From contig NZ_VIUE01000018.1 of NCBI RefSeq assembly GCF_007828215.1, positions 59,617-123,616 of the forward strand: a DNA stretch of 64,000 nucleotides, written 5' to 3'. Positions 61,314-64,000 of this stretch are shown here, piece after piece (within the stretch, counting starts at the first letter, position 1; every line of letters starts with the position of its first letter). The translations under genes and the position numbers were made by a program. The stretch comes from Pseudomonas sp. SJZ074. GTDB lineage: Bacteria > Pseudomonadota > Gammaproteobacteria > Pseudomonadales > Pseudomonadaceae. Under the pieces are notes generated by a model that was not told where the DNA came from, ran no database searches, and saw nothing but the letters and a program-made list of their open reading frames with translations.

Positions 61314-61546
61314 CCGGTATGGCGAAAAGCATTTTCAACATGCTGGAAAAGGTGTTCGCGGCTGAAATCGAAGGCCGGCTTCCATACCAGACCAAATCCA
61401 AGTTGGCCGCCGAGATGGAAGAGTTTGGCTATCTGGAGTTCTACAGCGAGCGGAGGGGCATCGTCACCGTGTCGGGTTACTACCTGACTCACGCAGGGCG
61501 GCTTGCCTATTGCGAAGAGTGCCGGGACGTAGAGGAGCAGCCATGA
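61310..61546 (+). CDS. Hypothetical phage protein
   Basis: A 78-residue protein with a short wing-like C-terminal part (GYYLTHAGRLAYCEECRDVE) and one CEEC pair. Coupled to neighbours by ATGA overlaps. Unrecognised. Confidence 0.65.
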   Translation: MTGMAKSIFNMLEKVFAAEIEGRLPYQTKSKLAAEMEEFGYLEFYSERRGIVTVSGYYLTHAGRLAYCEECRDVEEQP

Positions 61547-62013
61547 CCGACAAGATCAGCGTCAACTGCCAGGCCAAGCTCTCCGAAGCCATTACCAAAC
61601 TCAGCGCCATGTACCGAGACAAGAAATACGTGGTGGTCTCCCTGCGCCCAGGCAAGGACCGGACACTCGACCAGAACGCCCTGTGGTTCGCGATGTACAA
61701 GCGGATCTCGGAAATGACCCAGATCGGCGACCCGGCCGACGCTCGGAGGTACTGCAAGCTGCACTTCGGCGTCCAGATCCTGCTGAACGAAGACGCTGGA
61801 TTCCAGGCGGCTTGGTATCGGGTCATGCGTCACCTGCCTTATGAGGAAAAGCTGGCCCTGATGGGTGAGCACAAGTTGTTTGGGCCGGACGGCTTCCCGG
61901 TGACCAGTCTGTTCAACCGCGCCCAGGGCATCCAGTACACCGACCGCATGGCGGCCTACTTCACCGGCCAGGGCGTGGTGTTCTCCGATCTGCTGAGCGA
62001 GGTGGCGGCATGA
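61543..62013 (+). CDS. NinB-like recombination protein
   Basis: A 156-residue protein. The core VSLRPGKDRTLDQNALWFAM resembles the rSLDQNrklWa motif of NinB/Orf, a single-strand-DNA-binding recombination mediator in lambda. It sits in the nin-type region before ninG, which supports the call. Confidence 0.72.
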   Translation: MTDKISVNCQAKLSEAITKLSAMYRDKKYVVVSLRPGKDRTLDQNALWFAMYKRISEMTQIGDPADARRYCKLHFGVQILLNEDAGFQAAWYRVMRHLPYEEKLALMGEHKLFGPDGFPVTSLFNRAQGIQYTDRMAAYFTGQGVVFSDLLSEVAA

Positions 62014-62231
62014 CGACTTTCGAGGAAATCAGTCGGTGCCCGAGCGCGAACCGTCAGTTCTGGTCGGATCGTGCTCGATCAAACCTTGCCTTCATGCGCC
62101 ACAACGGTGCCGGGCCCGCAGATCGCCGTCTGGAGCGTGCAGCCTTTCGCAAAAACATGGCGCACCGCCGGGCGCAGACCTACCTAGCCATTCAGGGCGG
62201 GCAATTGGATATGTTCGGGGTGGCAGCATGA
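62010..62231 (+). CDS. Small nin-region protein
   Basis: A 73-residue basic protein (MTTFEEISRCPSANRQFWSD ... QLDMFGVAA) between the ninB-like and ninG genes, coupled by ATGA to both. Unrecognised. Confidence 0.65.
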   Translation: MTTFEEISRCPSANRQFWSDRARSNLAFMRHNGAGPADRRLERAAFRKNMAHRRAQTYLAIQGGQLDMFGVAA

Positions 62232-62818
62232 GTCTTCCAGCCAAGCAACCCCGCCCAAAGAAATGCCGAGTCGCAGAGTGCAGAGCCTCATTCGTCCCAT
62301 CGCGCTTGGGCCAGGCCGTATGCAGCCCGAAATGCGCGATTGCCGACGCCGCGACGAACAAGCCCAACCAGGAGAAGGCCCGCAAGTCCCTGGCCCAGGT
62401 CGAGCGCCGGGAGATCAAGGTGCGCAAGGAGAAGCTGAAGAGCAGGGCGGACCACATGAAGGATACCCAAATAGCGTTCAATGCCTGGGTGCGCGCCCGT
62501 GACGCCGAGCTGCCATGCATCAGCTGTGGACGGCACCACCAGGGCAAGTATGACGCCGGGCATTACCGCACGACCGCCGCATGCCCCGAGTTGCGCTTTG
62601 ATCCGCTCAACGTGCACAAGCAGTGCTCGCCATGTAATACGCAGCTCTCAGGAAACATCGTGGAATACCGCCTTGGGCTTATTCGCCGTATTGGCCAAGA
62701 GTCGGTTGACTGGATCGAAGGGCCTCATGAGGCCAAGCGTTACACCATCGAAGACCTGCAGGCCATCAAGGCCCTGTACAGGCAGAAGCTCAAAGACCTG
62801 AGGAGGGCGGTGGCATGA
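62228..62818 (+). CDS. NinG/Rap recombination endonuclease
   Basis: A 196-residue protein. An N-terminal zinc-finger-like segment (KKCRVAECRASFVPS ... CSPKC), a coiled coil, then the nuclease-like core CISCGRHHQGKYDAGHYRTT and NVHKQCSPCNTQLSGN, the signature of NinG (Rap), a structure-specific endonuclease that resolves recombination intermediates. ATG at 62228. Confidence 0.9.
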   Translation: MSLPAKQPRPKKCRVAECRASFVPSRLGQAVCSPKCAIADAATNKPNQEKARKSLAQVERREIKVRKEKLKSRADHMKDTQIAFNAWVRARDAELPCISCGRHHQGKYDAGHYRTTAACPELRFDPLNVHKQCSPCNTQLSGNIVEYRLGLIRRIGQESVDWIEGPHEAKRYTIEDLQAIKALYRQKLKDLRRAVA

Positions 62819-62937
62819 CCTGGGATTGGAATGGCGCGGCGCACCTCCTGGTGCTGGCGTTGATCGTGGCAAGCAACTTGTGCGTTTGGCGCGCTATGCG
62901 CGTATCGGATCGGATGAAGAAGGAGAAGGGCGAATGA
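62815..62937 (+). CDS. Small membrane protein (40 residues)
   Basis: MTWDWNGAAHLLVLALIVAS followed by NLCVWRAMRVSDRMKKEKGE: one membrane helix and a basic tail. The ATG overlaps the ninG stop and the TGA overlaps the next ATG, so it is very likely translated. Function unknown. Confidence 0.6.
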   Translation: MTWDWNGAAHLLVLALIVASNLCVWRAMRVSDRMKKEKGE

Positions 62938-63614
62938 GCTATCAAAACGTGATTTCAGCGGTGGTTCGCGCCCTAGCGGCCGAGACGATCAACAGCGCTG
63001 GCGGGTGCAATGTCGAACCGCGCGTGCAATCCAGCAAGCTCAAGGGGGAAATATCGGGGAAGGATGCCGCGCTGCTGGCTGACTCGATCGTGCACAAGCT
63101 GCTGCATGCCCAGCTCACCCCGCGACACTGGAATGCCCTGGTGGCGAAGTACAGCACGCATAAGGGGCGCAAGATTGATTCCATTGGGCGGCTGGTTGCC
63201 ATCGTGCCAACTCCGGCGCCGAAGCGCTTCACTCAGCAGGCAGTTCTGGTCTGGGCGGTACCGCAGCAAACGAAGGGAATTCAGCGCAAGGTGCCCCAGT
63301 TCACAGCGCCCGAGCCACGCGAGAACGAGGGTAAAGGGCAGTGGGACTGGCGCAACAAGGCTGCTGCCGCTGCCATTGAGCGCGCCAACAAGAATGCCCG
63401 GGCGTTGGCTGAGGTGAAGCCGGGGGAGATGATCGTCCTGGCCGAGTCGAACTACGACATGACCAACTGGGATTCCCAAGGCCTTACGGAGCGCACCTAC
63501 CAGCGCTGGAACCGGGCCATCAAGGGGTCTCTGGAGTCTCTGGTGAATGAGGCGCTGACCGAGGCCCAGCACATGCTTGAAGCGATTGGCGTGCTGTTCG
63601 ACGAGGCGGCGTGA
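62934..63614 (+). CDS. Hypothetical phage protein in the position of an antiterminator
   Basis: A 226-residue protein from the ATG at 62934. Mixed fold with a helical C-terminus (NWDSQGLTERTYQRWNRAIK). It is the last gene before the terminator-rich gap, the place of lambda Q, but I see no zinc motif or clear Q similarity. Confidence 0.6.
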   Translation: MSYQNVISAVVRALAAETINSAGGCNVEPRVQSSKLKGEISGKDAALLADSIVHKLLHAQLTPRHWNALVAKYSTHKGRKIDSIGRLVAIVPTPAPKRFTQQAVLVWAVPQQTKGIQRKVPQFTAPEPRENEGKGQWDWRNKAAAAAIERANKNARALAEVKPGEMIVLAESNYDMTNWDSQGLTERTYQRWNRAIKGSLESLVNEALTEAQHMLEAIGVLFDEAA

Positions 63615-63703
63615 AAAGGCTTTCAAAAGGGCTTGCAATATCATGTCGCCATGTCGTAAATTTGCTCCATCCTGTCATTCCTGCGCGTGTTGAGGAGTGA
63701 CAC

Positions 63704-63735
63704 AAAAAGCCCGGCCATTACGCTGGGCTTTTTCG
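63704..63735 (+). terminator. Rho-independent terminator after the rightward early operon
   Basis: AAAAAGCCCGG ... CTGGGCTTTTT; T-tract on both strands. Confidence 0.85.
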
Positions 63736-63950
63736 CTTATGCGGATGAATGCGCCGCCAGGCGATGTTGTGGGAAGGGCGCGCGACGGAAGAGCAAAGGT
63801 GCTGGTCGCCTACCTGATCGAGCCGCTACAAGAAGACCACGACATAGCTCTACCTGGAGATAGGCACCAGGCATCCGCACCAATCCAGAACCCGGCCACT
63901 GAGCCTAATGCTGTTCACTTAAGCATTTGAGTCCAAGCCGGGCTTTCTAG
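63736..63950. other. Gap without a convincing gene
   Basis: About 215 bp between two terminators. A frame reading MRMNAPPGDVVGRARDGRAK exists, but it has no ribosome site or recognisable content. The late promoter may lie here. Confidence 0.4.
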
Positions 63951-63986
63951 AAAATCCGATACCAGTCCTCTGGTATCGGATTTTTT
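63951..63986 (+). terminator. Very strong hairpin terminator
   Basis: A perfect 15-bp stem (AAAATCCGATACCAG, loop TCCT, complement) continuing into TTTTTT at 63981-63986. It could be the terminator that a Q-type antiterminator overrides. Confidence 0.88.
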
Positions 63987-64000
63987 ATGCCCATTCAGCA

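Larger units (their letters stand above)
38702..64000. mobile_element. Lambda-like prophage (left part; right end outside window)
   Basis: Integrated at tRNA-Pro(GGG): the integrase gene lies 69 bp from the tRNA 3' end. Gene order is leftward early operon, immunity region, rightward replication and nin genes, as in lambdoid phages. Late (lysis, head, tail) genes and attR are not in the window, so intactness cannot be judged. It carries a DGR as accessory cargo. Confidence 0.92.

Noticed and set aside
63697..63930. Plus-strand ORF after the last nin-region gene
   Set aside because: It starts inside a terminator, has no ribosome site and no recognisable content.

Overview
The window is a Pseudomonas chromosome of the P. 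fluorescens type. The evidence is the gene content and order (thrS-infC-rpmI-rplT-pheS-pheT-ihfA-MerR, then tRNA-Pro; rbsBACRKD; tamA-tamB; lpxH-ppiB; an RsmE-type CsrA) and the many REP pairs built on GTGGGAGCGGGCTTGCTCGCGA. The species cannot be fixed from the sequence alone.

Positions 1-38778 are ordinary chromosome: a PstS-like/OmpA fusion, exonuclease III, a GNAT enzyme, the TAM complex (tamA, tamB), a MarR-controlled tripartite efflux operon split by a REP pair, lpxH-ppiB, glnS, cysS, rsmE, endonuclease I, the ribose uptake operon with a periplasmic nucleoside hydrolase, a cold-shock protein, and the thrS-ihfA translation operon. Two short elements with terminal inverted repeats flanked by TA (2439-2601 and 29041-29183) look like MITEs.

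From the tRNA-Pro(GGG) gene at 38702-38778 to the end of the window lies a lambda-like prophage whose right end is outside the window. The leftward early operon (about 53700 down to 38848, minus strand) holds a nut-like boxA, recombination genes (Gp157, a putative annealing protein), many small ATGA-coupled genes, methyltransferases, an excisionase-like gene and the integrase. The immunity region (53.7-58.1 kb) holds a superinfection-immunity protein, a three-gene cassette directly behind the CI repressor gene, cI, a Cro-like gene and a CII-like gene, with shared GGTAAATTTACC-type operators at both early promoters. The rightward operon holds an antirepressor, a replication gene with five internal iterons (a lambda-type origin), and nin-region genes (ninB-like, ninG).

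The most striking system is a complete diversity-generating retroelement (DGR) inside the leftward operon: a DGR-type reverse transcriptase (45394-46521), an Avd accessory protein (46766-47122), a template repeat (46494-46594), and three target genes, each ending in a 101-bp variable repeat (47196-47296, 47892-47992 and, about 6 kb from the template, 52469-52569). Aligned by eye, 35 of the 37 TR/VR differences fall at template adenines, the signature of mutagenic retrohoming. The targets are C-type-lectin/DUF1566-like proteins encoded among early prophage genes, not tail genes.

A second system worth attention is the cassette behind cI at 54690-56513: a STAS plus GHKL-ATPase protein, a DUF4325 STAS-like protein and a membrane-anchored coiled-coil protein. 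It sits where rexAB sits in lambda and is a candidate lysogenic-conversion or defence locus. Two prophage genes (40741-41209 and 48933-49392) appear to carry single-base insertions.
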